Shown: positions 1-7,212, counted from the first letter of the stretch. The stretch is DNA of 11,556 nucleotides from Candidatus Moraniibacteriota bacterium (GCA_003543115.1 DPJH01000010.1:1-11556), one strand, 5' to 3'. Numbers and translations are program-made. Notes: a model not told the origin generated them from the sequence alone.

Positions 1-47
1 TATGCGAACAGGTGCAAGAAGCAAGTTATCCACAAAAACGCCCATCA

Positions 48-79
48 AAAAAACGCTTGATTAGAATCGAGCGTTTTTT
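48..79 (-). terminator. Intrinsic terminator after rplU
   Basis: A 13-bp stem (arms 48-60 and 67-79, one G-T wobble) encloses a 6-base loop. On the minus strand it ends in a run of seven T just past the rplU stop codon. The A/T runs on both arms mean it could also stop plus-strand transcription entering from the left edge. rplU is therefore not obviously cotranscribed with rpmA, its common downstream partner. Confidence 0.85.
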
Positions 80-87
80 ATTCAAGA

Positions 88-396
88 TTATTTGATAGAC
101 ATAATTTCTACTTCCGTCATAGTTTGGCGATGTCCGAATTTGACCTTATATCTTTTTTTAGCTTTAAATTTCACGCCTGTCACTTTGTCTCCCTTTTCAG
201 TCTTGATAATTTTTCCTTCAACCTTGGCTCCCGACACAAAAGGGGCTCCAACCTTGACATCTTTCTCATCTCCGACAAATAAAACTTCCGGAAAAGCAAC
301 CACAGCTCCCTCTTCTCCTTCGATTTTCTCTATTTTAATTTTATCTCCCACTCCGACCTTATATTGTTTTCCGCCTGTTTTAATGATTGCTAGCAT
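88..396 (-). CDS. rplU: 50S ribosomal protein L21
   Basis: L21 is a structural protein of the large ribosomal subunit that binds 23S rRNA. The 102-residue product has the usual family length. It opens with the conserved MLAIIKTGGKQYKV segment and ends with the L21 signature region rich in Lys/Arg followed by GHRQTMTEV (about residues 87-95). The reading frame is open 20 codons further upstream, but that extension runs into a consensus promoter whose -10 box ends 28 bases before this ATG. The ATG at 396 is therefore the real start, giving a leader of only about 20 bases with no Shine-Dalgarno motif. The gene is monocistronic, between its own promoter and terminator, and divergent from the PEGA gene. 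Confidence 0.96.
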   Translation of the reverse strand: MLAIIKTGGKQYKVGVGDKIKIEKIEGEEGAVVAFPEVLFVGDEKDVKVGAPFVSGAKVEGKIIKTEKGDKVTGVKFKAKKRYKVKFGHRQTMTEVEIMSIK

Positions 397-424
397 AATA
401 AACTTATAAATTGTTACATAAATT

Positions 425-453
425 AGTATACAGGCTTTCTTTGCAAGTGTCAA
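425..453 (-). promoter_or_regulatory. Sigma70-type promoter of rplU
   Basis: On the minus strand TTGACA (453-448) is followed after exactly 17 bases by TATACT (430-425): a perfect -35 and a 5/6 -10. Predicted transcription starts near 418, about 22 bases before the rplU ATG. It overlaps the divergent promoter of the neighbouring gene. Confidence 0.85.
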
Positions 454-469
454 CAAGAAATGATAAAAT
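441..469 (+). promoter_or_regulatory. Divergent promoter of the PEGA-domain gene
   Basis: TTGCAA (441-446), a 17-base spacer and TAAAAT (464-469) preceded by TG one base upstream, giving an extended -10. The -35 box lies inside the spacer of the rplU promoter, so polymerase could hardly occupy both at once. The predicted start near 476 leaves a leader of about 27 bases. Confidence 0.6.
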
Positions 470-502
470 AGGCCCTAGACAAACTGGCATTTTAAGGATA
501 AA

Positions 503-2050
503 ATGAATTTAATTATGGAAAAATTATCAAGAGCTATATTTTTTTGGATTTTGGTGCTAATTTTTATGGTTTCCGCTCCGGCTGTAGTTTTCTATGCCCG
601 AGGATATCGATTCGATTTCAGTCGAGGGGTTTTTGTGCATAGCGGAACAATTTCAATAAAATCCAATCCTCAAGATATTCAAGTGATCATTAATGGAAAA
701 ATTGCCGACTCTAAAGCGCTAAATCATATAAACAATTCCTATAATATCAGCGGCCTTATGCCTGATATTTATGATATTTCTGTCAGTGCTGATGGCTATC
801 AGACTTGGAATAAAAAATCCAATGTGCACAGCGGACTGGCTAGTGAATTTTGGAACGTGACACTAGCCAGAAATAATTATGCCAAAACTGAATATCCAAC
901 TCCTAATATTGAAAAATTCTTCATCTCCCCCCAAAGCAAGTTTCTGATTTATACCGAGAATAATGAAAAAAATCTAACTGCCAAAATTCTTGATATTAAA
1001 GACAAGGAAGTTGTAAGTACATTTGTTTTTGAAGGTTGGAATTTCATATCAGATGAAAGAAAAGAAAACATAGAATGGTCTCCGGAAGAAGATTATATCT
1101 CCGTTCCTGTCCAAAAAACACTCGAGGAAAAAATAAACACCAAAACAAAAATTGCCCCTGATTCCGATAGTGAACCCCGATATTCATATTTCATAATAGA
1201 CACCGTCAAAAAAACATCTCTTAATCTCAATGAGATCCTGAAAGTCGAAGATATCAATTATGTGCGTTGGGATCCCAAAGATAAAAATTATCTTTTCTAT
1301 CTCAGTGAAGACAAGCTTTTTCGAGCCAATATCAACAACACTGAAGACATTATAGAAATTGCTCAGGACATATCCAGTTTTGATCTTTCGAAAACAAATG
1401 TCTATTATTCCCAGATGCCAAACGAATTGGTTTACAAAGCAGAATTAAATGGAACTGGAAATCGCATCCAGCTCACCAGCGATTTTCCAGAGGATATTAC
1501 CCGCAATTTTCGCCTGATTGCTTATGATGACAACCGCATTGCTTTTTTCACTAAAAATAAGACTGTTTATATTTTTAACGATGGGGAGCTCGATCGTTAT
1601 TTTAAAAAATTAGGAACAGATATTGAAGGCATCCAGTTTTCGGATGATGGGAAAAAACTTCTCTATTGGACTAAAAACCAAATCTCTGTCCATTATCTGC
1701 GCAATTGGAATGTCGAGCCGAAAAGAAGTGAAAACACATCAGAAGATATAACGCGTTATGCAGATGAAATTAAAAATATCCAATGGTTCGGTGATTATGA
1801 ACATGTTATTTTCTCTCTTGGAAAACAACTGAAATTCGTTGAGCTTGATCCGAGAGATCATCGAAATTCAATGGATCTCATCCAAGCATCTATCGAAAAT
1901 CCTCTCGCTACATATAATCATTATTTGGAAAAATTATTTTTTATAGAAAACGTGAGCTCTTCTTCAAATCTCAATTCTATAAATTTCCCAGAGACATTGC
2001 CCTTTCTTGGAATCTTCAATAATCAAGATCAAGTCAGCTCCAACAACTAG
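503..2050 (+). CDS. Membrane-anchored PEGA-domain protein with propeller-like C-terminal region
   Basis: Probably a surface-exposed envelope protein; the exact role is unknown. Residues 11-31 form one hydrophobic segment acting as an uncleaved anchor. After FYARGYRFDF comes a PEGA domain (about 47-121), recognisable from the SIKSNPQDIQVIINGK strand pair, the GLMPDIYDISV turn and the DGYQTW motif. The remaining 390 residues contain repeated short strands such as IEWSPEEDYISV, VRWDPKDKNYLFY and IQFSDDGKKLLYWT, which look like blades of a WD40/PD40-type beta-propeller. PEGA domains are associated with surface-layer-like and carbohydrate-linked proteins, and this architecture is common in Patescibacteria. 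The ATG at 503 has a weak AAGGA site four bases upstream; an alternative ATG at 515 would shorten it by four residues. It is a single-gene unit ending at a terminator. Confidence 0.85.
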   Translation: MNLIMEKLSRAIFFWILVLIFMVSAPAVVFYARGYRFDFSRGVFVHSGTISIKSNPQDIQVIINGKIADSKALNHINNSYNISGLMPDIYDISVSADGYQTWNKKSNVHSGLASEFWNVTLARNNYAKTEYPTPNIEKFFISPQSKFLIYTENNEKNLTAKILDIKDKEVVSTFVFEGWNFISDERKENIEWSPEEDYISVPVQKTLEEKINTKTKIAPDSDSEPRYSYFIIDTVKKTSLNLNEILKVEDINYVRWDPKDKNYLFYLSEDKLFRANINNTEDIIEIAQDISSFDLSKTNVYYSQMPNELVYKAELNGTGNRIQLTSDFPEDITRNFRLIAYDDNRIAFFTKNKTVYIFNDGELDRYFKKLGTDIEGIQFSDDGKKLLYWTKNQISVHYLRNWNVEPKRSENTSEDITRYADEIKNIQWFGDYEHVIFSLGKQLKFVELDPRDHRNSMDLIQASIENPLATYNHYLEKLFFIENVSSSSNLNSINFPETLPFLGIFNNQDQVSSNN

Positions 2051-2068
2051 CCGTTGATTTTTTTATGC

Positions 2069-2094
2069 TTAAAAAGGCCTTATGGCCTTTTTAA
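2069..2094. terminator. Bidirectional intrinsic terminator between convergent genes
   Basis: An 11-bp perfect stem (2069-2079 with 2084-2094, TTAAAAAGGCC) with a 4-base loop lies 18 bases after the PEGA stop and about 30 bases past the epimerase stop. The A run and T run make it usable from both sides, so one hairpin serves both converging transcripts. Confidence 0.8.
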
Positions 2095-2124
2095 AATTTT
2101 CGATTTATCTTGTTAGTTTTTCAA

Positions 2125-3075
2125 CTATACTTTGTAATATTCCTTATACCAGGAAACAAAATTTTTAATGCCCTCCTCAATCCTAGTAGTTGGCTTCCAG
2201 CCTAATTTTTTCAATTTTCTGATATCAGCCACTGTTGATGGAACATCTCCTGGCTGCATAGCCATCATTTTCTTTCTGGCCTTCTTTTCCATATGTTCTT
2301 CCAAAACTTCAATATAACGCATCAAAGTCTCTTCCCGATCTCCTCCTATATTCATCACCTCGCATTTGAGATTGGCATCAATCACCGTCATAGTTCCAGA
2401 AACAATATCATCTACATAAGTGAAATTTCGACTCATTTTACCGTGGTTAAAAACCTTAATTGGCACTCCCTTTGCAATACCGTCAGCGAAAAGAAAAAGT
2501 GCCATATCAGGCCTTCCCCAAGGACCATAGACGGTAAAATAGCGCAAGCCCGTCGTATTCAGGTCATAAATATGGCTATAAACGTGCGCCAAAAGCTCTG
2601 TGGCTTTCTTTGTGGCCGCGTAGGGTGAAATTGGAGCATCAACGCTGTCAGACTCAGAAAATGGCTGCTTGGTATTATTGCCATACACCGATGAAGATGA
2701 CGCATAGACAAAATTTTTGATCTTATATCTTCTAGCCATTTCCAAAAGATTAAGAGTTCCTCGAACATTCACATCTTCATAACCGATAGGATCAAGCAAC
2801 GAATTTCTAACACCGGCTAAAGCAGCTAGATGCATTACTTTATCGATTTTTTCAGCTTTAAAAATTTTTTCCAAAAGTTTGGTATCGCGGATATCACCTT
2901 TATATAATTTAAATTTATATCCCTTGAGATATTTTTTTATTCTATCTTTTTTAAGTTGCGGATCATAATAATCATTAAAATTATCGATCATAACAACTCT
3001 ATCCCCCCTATCCATCAATTTTTTAGCCAGATTAGAACCAATAAACCCAGCACCTCCTGTTATCAATATCTTCAT
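2125..3075 (-). CDS. NAD-dependent epimerase, UDP-glucuronate 4-epimerase type
   Basis: An extended short-chain dehydrogenase (316 residues) that most likely interconverts UDP-glucuronate and UDP-galacturonate through a bound NAD. The nucleotide-binding motif GGAGFIG is at residues 7-13, followed by DNFNDYYDP (31-39), typical of the CapI/GAE branch. The catalytic Ser cluster is at 126-129 and Tyr152-x3-Lys156 sits in SPYAATKKA. TGLRYFTVYGPWGRPDMA (175-192) and NHGKMSRNFTYVDDIV (210-225) match UDP-glucuronate 4-epimerases closely, while GalE and dTDP-glucose dehydratases differ there. It is the last gene of the polysaccharide operon. The frame extends nine codons further (ATG at 3102, two bases after the upstream stop); the start at 3075 fits the family N-terminus, but the coupled start cannot be excluded. 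Neither has a ribosome binding site. Exact substrate is inferred from family. Confidence 0.88.
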   Translation of the reverse strand: MKILITGGAGFIGSNLAKKLMDRGDRVVMIDNFNDYYDPQLKKDRIKKYLKGYKFKLYKGDIRDTKLLEKIFKAEKIDKVMHLAALAGVRNSLLDPIGYEDVNVRGTLNLLEMARRYKIKNFVYASSSSVYGNNTKQPFSESDSVDAPISPYAATKKATELLAHVYSHIYDLNTTGLRYFTVYGPWGRPDMALFLFADGIAKGVPIKVFNHGKMSRNFTYVDDIVSGTMTVIDANLKCEVMNIGGDREETLMRYIEVLEEHMEKKARKKMMAMQPGDVPSTVADIRKLKKLGWKPTTRIEEGIKNFVSWYKEYYKV

Positions 3076-3104
3076 TGATTTTATGTTTTTATGAATTATC
3101 ATAT

Positions 3105-4307
3105 TTAAATTTTATCTACAGACTCTATCTTCTCTCTTAAATAGCTATAATATTCTTCCTCGTGGCTGTTTTGAATCGTATAATTCGCCACCACTTTATC
3201 ACGAGCCAACTTGCCCATACTCCTCCGGAATTCTTCATCAGTCACTAGCTTTTCGATTTTTTCCACCCATTCAATCTTATCTCCGGCTAAAAATCCGTCT
3301 ATTCCGTCGGATATAGCCTCGGAAAATGTGTGGTTACGCACTGCCACTATCGGAACTTCCAAGGCACCAGATTCTATAAATCGAATTTCCGACTTTGATT
3401 CGCAAAAGGGATCGTTTTGCACAAGAGGGTAAAGACATATATCCACCTTGAATAGATTTTCATAATATTTATCGCGACTAACTAAAGGCAAGACGACTAT
3501 TCTCTCGGAAAAAACATTCAATTCACTATCCACATCCAATGGTCCGGCTAAATAGAGCTTGGTCTTGGGGAATCTGATCAAAATTGAACAAAGAGCTTCC
3601 GTAATAGTAGCAAAATCCTTATTATGGCTATGCGTACCGCTAAAATATCCGATGCGGACAAAATCATCCTTCTCCTTGGAAACATTTTTTAGGACATCAT
3701 CAATCACCTTGAGCTCATGACAAGAAATCTTGTTTTTTACTATGAAAACTTTCTTGCCGTATCCACGCAAAATTTCTGCCAAATAGGAAGTAGAAGCGGT
3801 GCAAACTTTTACATAATCATCCCTCAATATTCCTTCTCCCACACCTTTGGCATATTGCATTTTTTCAAAAACCCCCATCTTATTTTTATATAAATCGGTT
3901 TCATGCATATATTTCGCATCAAAAACCAAATCATCTGTTTCAAAGATAATTTCCTTGCCTTGCTTCTTGATTGCGGCTACCAATTTTCCTACGCTTCTTG
4001 TTTCCAGCGTGCGATGAAAAATAAAAATCTTGAAACGATTGGCGTGCCATGAAAGAAGCGGATTGTCCTGAAGCATCGCCGCCGCTCTTATCCCATGCAA
4101 ATTCAATTCCTCCGCTTGATTATAGGCTCGATAATGAGCACTGTCCCCTACGCCTCCGGTTATGATCAAAACATCTCCCGATGAAAAATTAAAAAGATTT
4201 TTCAAAAAAATTATTCCATAGCCAAAAGTTCTTCTCAAACCCACCACAATTCCATCGCGTCGGATAGTGGTAAAAACTTTACCAATTTTAATCAGCATCA
4301 ATTTCAT
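3105..4307 (-). CDS. GT-B glycosyltransferase (GT1/GT4-like)
   Basis: A cytoplasmic or membrane-peripheral sugar transferase of 400 residues with the two-domain GT-B plan. The N-terminal half has GDVLIITGGVGDSAHYRAY (44-62) and the ETDDLVFD segment (123-130) seen in many GT4-like enzymes. The C-terminal donor domain starts near 216 with RIGYFSGTHSHNKDF and carries KSEIRFIESGALEVPIVA (305-322), with Glu307 and Glu312 near the expected donor-binding region. C-terminal DGFLAGD (336-342) also fits the family. No membrane helix or signal peptide is obvious. Its ATG overlaps the DUF4012 stop by four bases (ATGA), implying translational coupling. Donor and acceptor cannot be told from sequence; neighbours suggest surface-polysaccharide assembly. 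Confidence 0.85.
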   Translation of the reverse strand: MKLMLIKIGKVFTTIRRDGIVVGLRRTFGYGIIFLKNLFNFSSGDVLIITGGVGDSAHYRAYNQAEELNLHGIRAAAMLQDNPLLSWHANRFKIFIFHRTLETRSVGKLVAAIKKQGKEIIFETDDLVFDAKYMHETDLYKNKMGVFEKMQYAKGVGEGILRDDYVKVCTASTSYLAEILRGYGKKVFIVKNKISCHELKVIDDVLKNVSKEKDDFVRIGYFSGTHSHNKDFATITEALCSILIRFPKTKLYLAGPLDVDSELNVFSERIVVLPLVSRDKYYENLFKVDICLYPLVQNDPFCESKSEIRFIESGALEVPIVAVRNHTFSEAISDGIDGFLAGDKIEWVEKIEKLVTDEEFRRSMGKLARDKVVANYTIQNSHEEEYYSYLREKIESVDKI

Positions 4308-5728
4308 TTGGTTATTTCAAATCTTAAATCCCCCTTTAAGCTATTTTCCATATTCAATTCTTTTCCTTCTTTGGTTTTTATACGGATTTTAACCGGCACT
4401 TCTCCAACTCCGGATTGCTTTTGCACTAACAGCTTGTAATCATTCTCTGTAAAGTTATTCGGCAATTCATATTTTATCATAGCATCAGTTTCACTTCCAA
4501 TGATAGCGTGCAAAATAAAACCGAAGTAAGTTTTCCCAAATTCCGTCCCATTGCCGCCCAACGGAGAAACCATCTTATTTTCCAAGAGCTTTGCTCCTTC
4601 AGGAACATATACCCGAAGATATGAATGATAATCACTGGTTCTCCAATCCCCATAAGGAGCAGTATTTTTGTAGAGCATATTAAGCGTTACTATCGGCTTT
4701 TCTCCGGCTAGATCAATATCATATTTTATTTCGCGTTTTATATAATAATCAGTTTTAAGCGCTCCTAAATTTGCATCCACCATCATCAGATAGTCCCCTT
4801 CCCAATTTTGAGCCACTTCACCGCTCCAATACACATCTTCCACCAACGACTGCAATCTTTCATCCTTAAAATTCAGCATTACGTTCTTATTTTTCAGCTC
4901 TTCATGAAAAAAATTCGCCAATCTCGGAATATCGCCTACATTGGAAAGCTTGCTCACGATTATGGGGGCCATTTTTTTCATAATCCATTTTCTGTTTTGC
5001 GTGTCCAGACTATCATCCATCAAGTATTGTTTTTCCACCACTTCCTCCAATTTTAAGGTAGCGTTCGTACTGTCAAAAACTACCGGACTTCCAGGAACAG
5101 AAATCGGTCCGGTAATTTCTAAAATATCGTTGAAAACTTGTGAATTTACTGCAATCACCCCATCAAACTTGCTGCTTGCTCCTGCCAATCTTAAAAAATA
5201 TTCCGCCTTGCTGACATTCGTAGGAAAATCTGGAGAAAAATTAGAATCTCTAAATTTCCATTTTTTAATGCTCATCATCTTAGTGAGAGGATATGGAGCT
5301 GGAATTTTAGCTTCAATTTTTTGATCTAAAAGGTTGGCATCTTCCACAAAGACAGAAACCACTTCACCGTCCCTAATTTTCAAAATAGCGTATTGGCCCA
5401 AAAAACCTCCGCCCGGACGAAGCTCCATATTATTCTGTAAAAGCACTAAAAAATTTCTAGTAATTCCGTCTTTTTTGGTAAATTCTTGAACCAATTGATT
5501 GACAACCGATAATTCTTTTTGCCCGTCCGTTTCGATAAGCAGCAAATTGGAAATCTTATCTGCAATATTAAGGGCGTTGATGACCACTGCGGTTTTATTA
5601 TCTTTTAAAAAAACTAGGCTCGCATAAACTGTTCCTGTTAAAATCAATATAATCACTATTATCGATATAAACTTTTTTGTAAGAAGACCTTTTAATCTCA
5701 CAGCAAAACTGACATTTCTATTTTCCAT
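4304..5728 (-). CDS. Membrane-anchored DUF4012-domain protein
   Basis: A 474-residue protein of a widespread but uncharacterised family. One hydrophobic helix (about 20-41) after a basic N-terminus predicts an anchor with the bulk outside. The DUF4012 signature is clear: FLVLLQNNMELRPGGGFLG (93-111) followed by RDSNFSPDFPT (160-170) and the VIAVN...ILEITGPI strand region (191-209). The C-terminal part is beta-rich and not recognised. DUF4012 genes in Patescibacteria and Actinobacteria often sit beside polysaccharide genes, as here between two glycosyltransferases, so a role in export, attachment or processing of the glycan is a reasonable inference only. It starts 10 bases after the upstream gene ends, in an A-rich stretch with no ribosome binding site, and overlaps the next gene by four bases. 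Confidence 0.85.
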   Translation of the reverse strand: MENRNVSFAVRLKGLLTKKFISIIVIILILTGTVYASLVFLKDNKTAVVINALNIADKISNLLLIETDGQKELSVVNQLVQEFTKKDGITRNFLVLLQNNMELRPGGGFLGQYAILKIRDGEVVSVFVEDANLLDQKIEAKIPAPYPLTKMMSIKKWKFRDSNFSPDFPTNVSKAEYFLRLAGASSKFDGVIAVNSQVFNDILEITGPISVPGSPVVFDSTNATLKLEEVVEKQYLMDDSLDTQNRKWIMKKMAPIIVSKLSNVGDIPRLANFFHEELKNKNVMLNFKDERLQSLVEDVYWSGEVAQNWEGDYLMMVDANLGALKTDYYIKREIKYDIDLAGEKPIVTLNMLYKNTAPYGDWRTSDYHSYLRVYVPEGAKLLENKMVSPLGGNGTEFGKTYFGFILHAIIGSETDAMIKYELPNNFTENDYKLLVQKQSGVGEVPVKIRIKTKEGKELNMENSLKGDLRFEITK

Positions 5729-5738
5729 TTTTGTTTTT

Positions 5739-6917
5739 TTATTTTTTTAATGAATTATAAATCTTGTCCAATTTTCTCCCTGATTCACTCCAGCTGAATT
5801 TTTTTACCCTCTCTTTATTCAGTTCTCCCTTTTTCCGGATCTCTTGCGTGTGTGCGGCAAAATACAAAATACCATCAGCAATTTCCCTGGAACTCATATC
5901 ACTGCAAAAATAAGCGCTGTCTCCCAAGAAATTTCTATTATTCGGTTTGTCAAAACAAACAACCGGCAAACCTGCCGCCATATAGTTAAGCATTTTTCCG
6001 CTAGCTTGAGCCGTATCCAAATCTTTGGGGTCAACCGAAATATCGCAGGCCTTTAGAACTTCCGGCAGTTTGAAATAATCCAAAGGAGAAATCAAGCGCA
6101 CTGAGCTTTCCAGCTTGTGTGTTCGAATAAAGCTTTCCACCTGATAGGAAGGGAAGCCTCCAATCAAAAAGAAGACGTCCGGCCTTTTCTCTAACACCAA
6201 ATGAACGGCATCCAGAAGATAATCAATGCCTTTATTGGTTACCAGCCCTCCTGTGTAGCCAACAATGAATTTATCCTGTGGCAATTCCATTTCATATCGA
6301 ATTTCTTCCTTGGAAATTTTAACATTGAAACTATCAATATTTACGCCATCCAGGAGAAGTTCGCATTTTCCTTGGATCCGCGCAGATGAAACATCCTTCA
6401 CTCCTTCCCAAGAGCTAGCTATGGCGCAGTCTCCTAAATTGCTGATAAATTTCTCGACAAAAGAAAAAATTGTCTTCAATCCTCTTTTTAGGTAACCATG
6501 AGAAACCATCTCCTTGGTGAGACTGCCATGGAAATCAGCCACTAGTTTCATCTTTCTCCAAAAAAGCACCTTTTGTATGATCCATCCGATAAGCGCGCCT
6601 TCATGCAGGTGTCCGTGAATAATATCCGGTTTTTGAGTACGAGCCAAATAAAAAACTTTTCGGATAAGCATAATGTCTAAAATAACTTTTTGCCAGTCCG
6701 GTCCGGCTTCCAATTTTTTATACCAAAAAAGCAAGCGCCGGATGCGCCTGACATCAATCTTAGTTTTCACCTCAGCCTCAATATCTCTTCCGATGTGATA
6801 GGTGGCGATTGTTATTTTATGACCCAATTTTTCAAGCGCCAGAGCCTCTTCCAATATTCTGATATGAGTTCCCCGATTAGAAAAAAAAGGTGTTGGAGCA
6901 ACAACAAGTATCTTCAT
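5739..6917 (-). CDS. Glycosyltransferase family 4 protein
   Basis: A retaining GT-B glycosyltransferase (392 residues) and first gene of the polysaccharide operon. N-terminal acceptor domain: MKILVVAPTPFFSNRGTHIR (1-20) with the glycine-containing loop after strand 1, then PDIIHGHLHEGAL (97-109) and DFHGSL (128-133). Donor domain: VGYTGGLVTNKGIDYLLDA (219-237), the classic GT4 entry strand, and SGKMLNYMAAGLPVVCFD (306-323). The usual E-x7-E pair is not intact: Asn311 and Ala303 stand at the expected Glu positions, though Lys308 and the MAAGLPVV loop are kept. The ATG has no Shine-Dalgarno site and follows a T-rich stretch. The best predicted promoter lies some 230 bases upstream, so the mRNA would carry a long leader through the inverted-repeat element. 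Sugar specificity is unknown. Confidence 0.88.
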   Translation of the reverse strand: MKILVVAPTPFFSNRGTHIRILEEALALEKLGHKITIATYHIGRDIEAEVKTKIDVRRIRRLLFWYKKLEAGPDWQKVILDIMLIRKVFYLARTQKPDIIHGHLHEGALIGWIIQKVLFWRKMKLVADFHGSLTKEMVSHGYLKRGLKTIFSFVEKFISNLGDCAIASSWEGVKDVSSARIQGKCELLLDGVNIDSFNVKISKEEIRYEMELPQDKFIVGYTGGLVTNKGIDYLLDAVHLVLEKRPDVFFLIGGFPSYQVESFIRTHKLESSVRLISPLDYFKLPEVLKACDISVDPKDLDTAQASGKMLNYMAAGLPVVCFDKPNNRNFLGDSAYFCSDMSSREIADGILYFAAHTQEIRKKGELNKERVKKFSWSESGRKLDKIYNSLKK

Positions 6918-6941
6918 AAAAAATAAAACTAAACATTACAT

Positions 6942-7089
6942 GACTTACACGTTTGATTGTGGCAATGCGCCACGGAAGCGAGAAATCAGCTATATTTTTA
7001 ATGCCGATCTTTGACGAAGTGTCGAGATTGAACAAAAAACATCACCTGTCACGCTGAAGCGTGTATTGTCGCAAGCAAATGCGTAAGTC
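6942..7089. repeat. 148-base imperfect inverted-repeat element (MITE-like or structured RNA)
   Basis: The two 29-base ends (6942-6970 and 7061-7089) pair without any gap: 22 Watson-Crick pairs, five G-T pairs on the plus strand and two mismatches. The outermost arms are GACTTAC / GTAAGTC. Each arm can also form a small hairpin of its own (GTGGC/GCCAC at 6959-6973, CACGC/GCGTG at 7050-7063), and a further weak hairpin lies at about 7007-7028. By hand count the element is about 44% G+C, against roughly 12% in the 24 bases to its left and about 21% in the 76 bases to its right. TACAT occurs directly before it (6937-6941) and one base after it (7091-7095), like a target-site duplication. No reading frame of note is inside. 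It fills most of the gap between the two operons. Confidence 0.6.
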
Positions 7090-7097
7090 CTACATCA

Positions 7098-7142
7098 ATA
7101 AAGATTCCTAAAAAAATTAATTTTAGGTATTCTTTATTTTTT
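7098..7142 (+). terminator. AT-rich terminator-like hairpin beside the inverted-repeat element
   Basis: Two 7-bp helices (7098-7104 with 7131-7137, 7107-7113 with 7121-7127) are separated by a small internal loop and capped by seven bases, then six T on the plus strand. It would end a plus-strand transcript coming from the inverted-repeat element. On the minus strand no T run follows; there it would form the 5' end hairpin of the polysaccharide-operon mRNA, because the predicted start is at about 7137. The stem is AT-rich, so activity is uncertain. Confidence 0.45.
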
Positions 7143-7143
7143 A

Positions 7144-7172
7144 ATTTTACCCTATAAATCTCCGTTTGGCAA
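7144..7172 (-). promoter_or_regulatory. Promoter of the polysaccharide operon (shared -35)
   Basis: On the minus strand TTGCCA (7172-7167), 17 bases, then TAAAAT (7149-7144): 5/6 at both boxes. Predicted start near 7137, giving a leader of about 220 bases before the GT4 gene. A weaker candidate closer to the gene is TGTAAT at 6940-6935, but its only -35 partner is at a 19-base spacing. Confidence 0.6.
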
Positions 7173-7194
7173 AAGATAATTTAGGCTATATAAT
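7166..7194 (+). promoter_or_regulatory. Promoter of the GT-C operon (shared -35)
   Basis: TTGGCA (7166-7171, 5/6), 17-base spacer, TATAAT (7189-7194, perfect). Predicted start near 7201. The -35 box is the same TTTGGCAAA palindrome (7165-7173) that supplies the -35 of the oppositely directed operon. Confidence 0.75.
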
Positions 7195-7212
7195 AGCATT
7201 AAATAAGAAACC

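Noticed and set aside
26..34. TTATCCACA, an exact DnaA-box match near the left edge
   Set aside because: A single 9-base match is likely enough by chance, and there is no cluster of boxes, AT-rich unwinding region or dnaA/dnaN gene in view.
1..64. Possible 3' end of a plus-strand gene at the left edge
   Set aside because: All three plus frames are open from base 1 to stops at 58-99, so the edge is too short to choose one; two of them would end in the terminator stem and the third beyond it.
92..409. Plus-strand open frame opposite rplU
   Set aside because: Antisense shadow of a confident ribosomal protein gene; no promoter or ribosome binding site.
397..456. Longer L21 with 20 extra N-terminal residues starting at 456
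   Set aside because: The extension crosses a consensus promoter and lacks the family N-terminus; L21 begins at MLAIIKTGGKQ.
4808..5324. Two plus-strand open frames opposite the DUF4012 gene
   Set aside because: They lie wholly inside a clear coding gene and their translations show no recognisable domain.
6942..7089. Integron attC site
   Set aside because: The ends GACTTAC / GTAAGTC do not fit the RYYYAAC / GTTRRRY core sites, there are no typical extrahelical bases, and no integrase is present.
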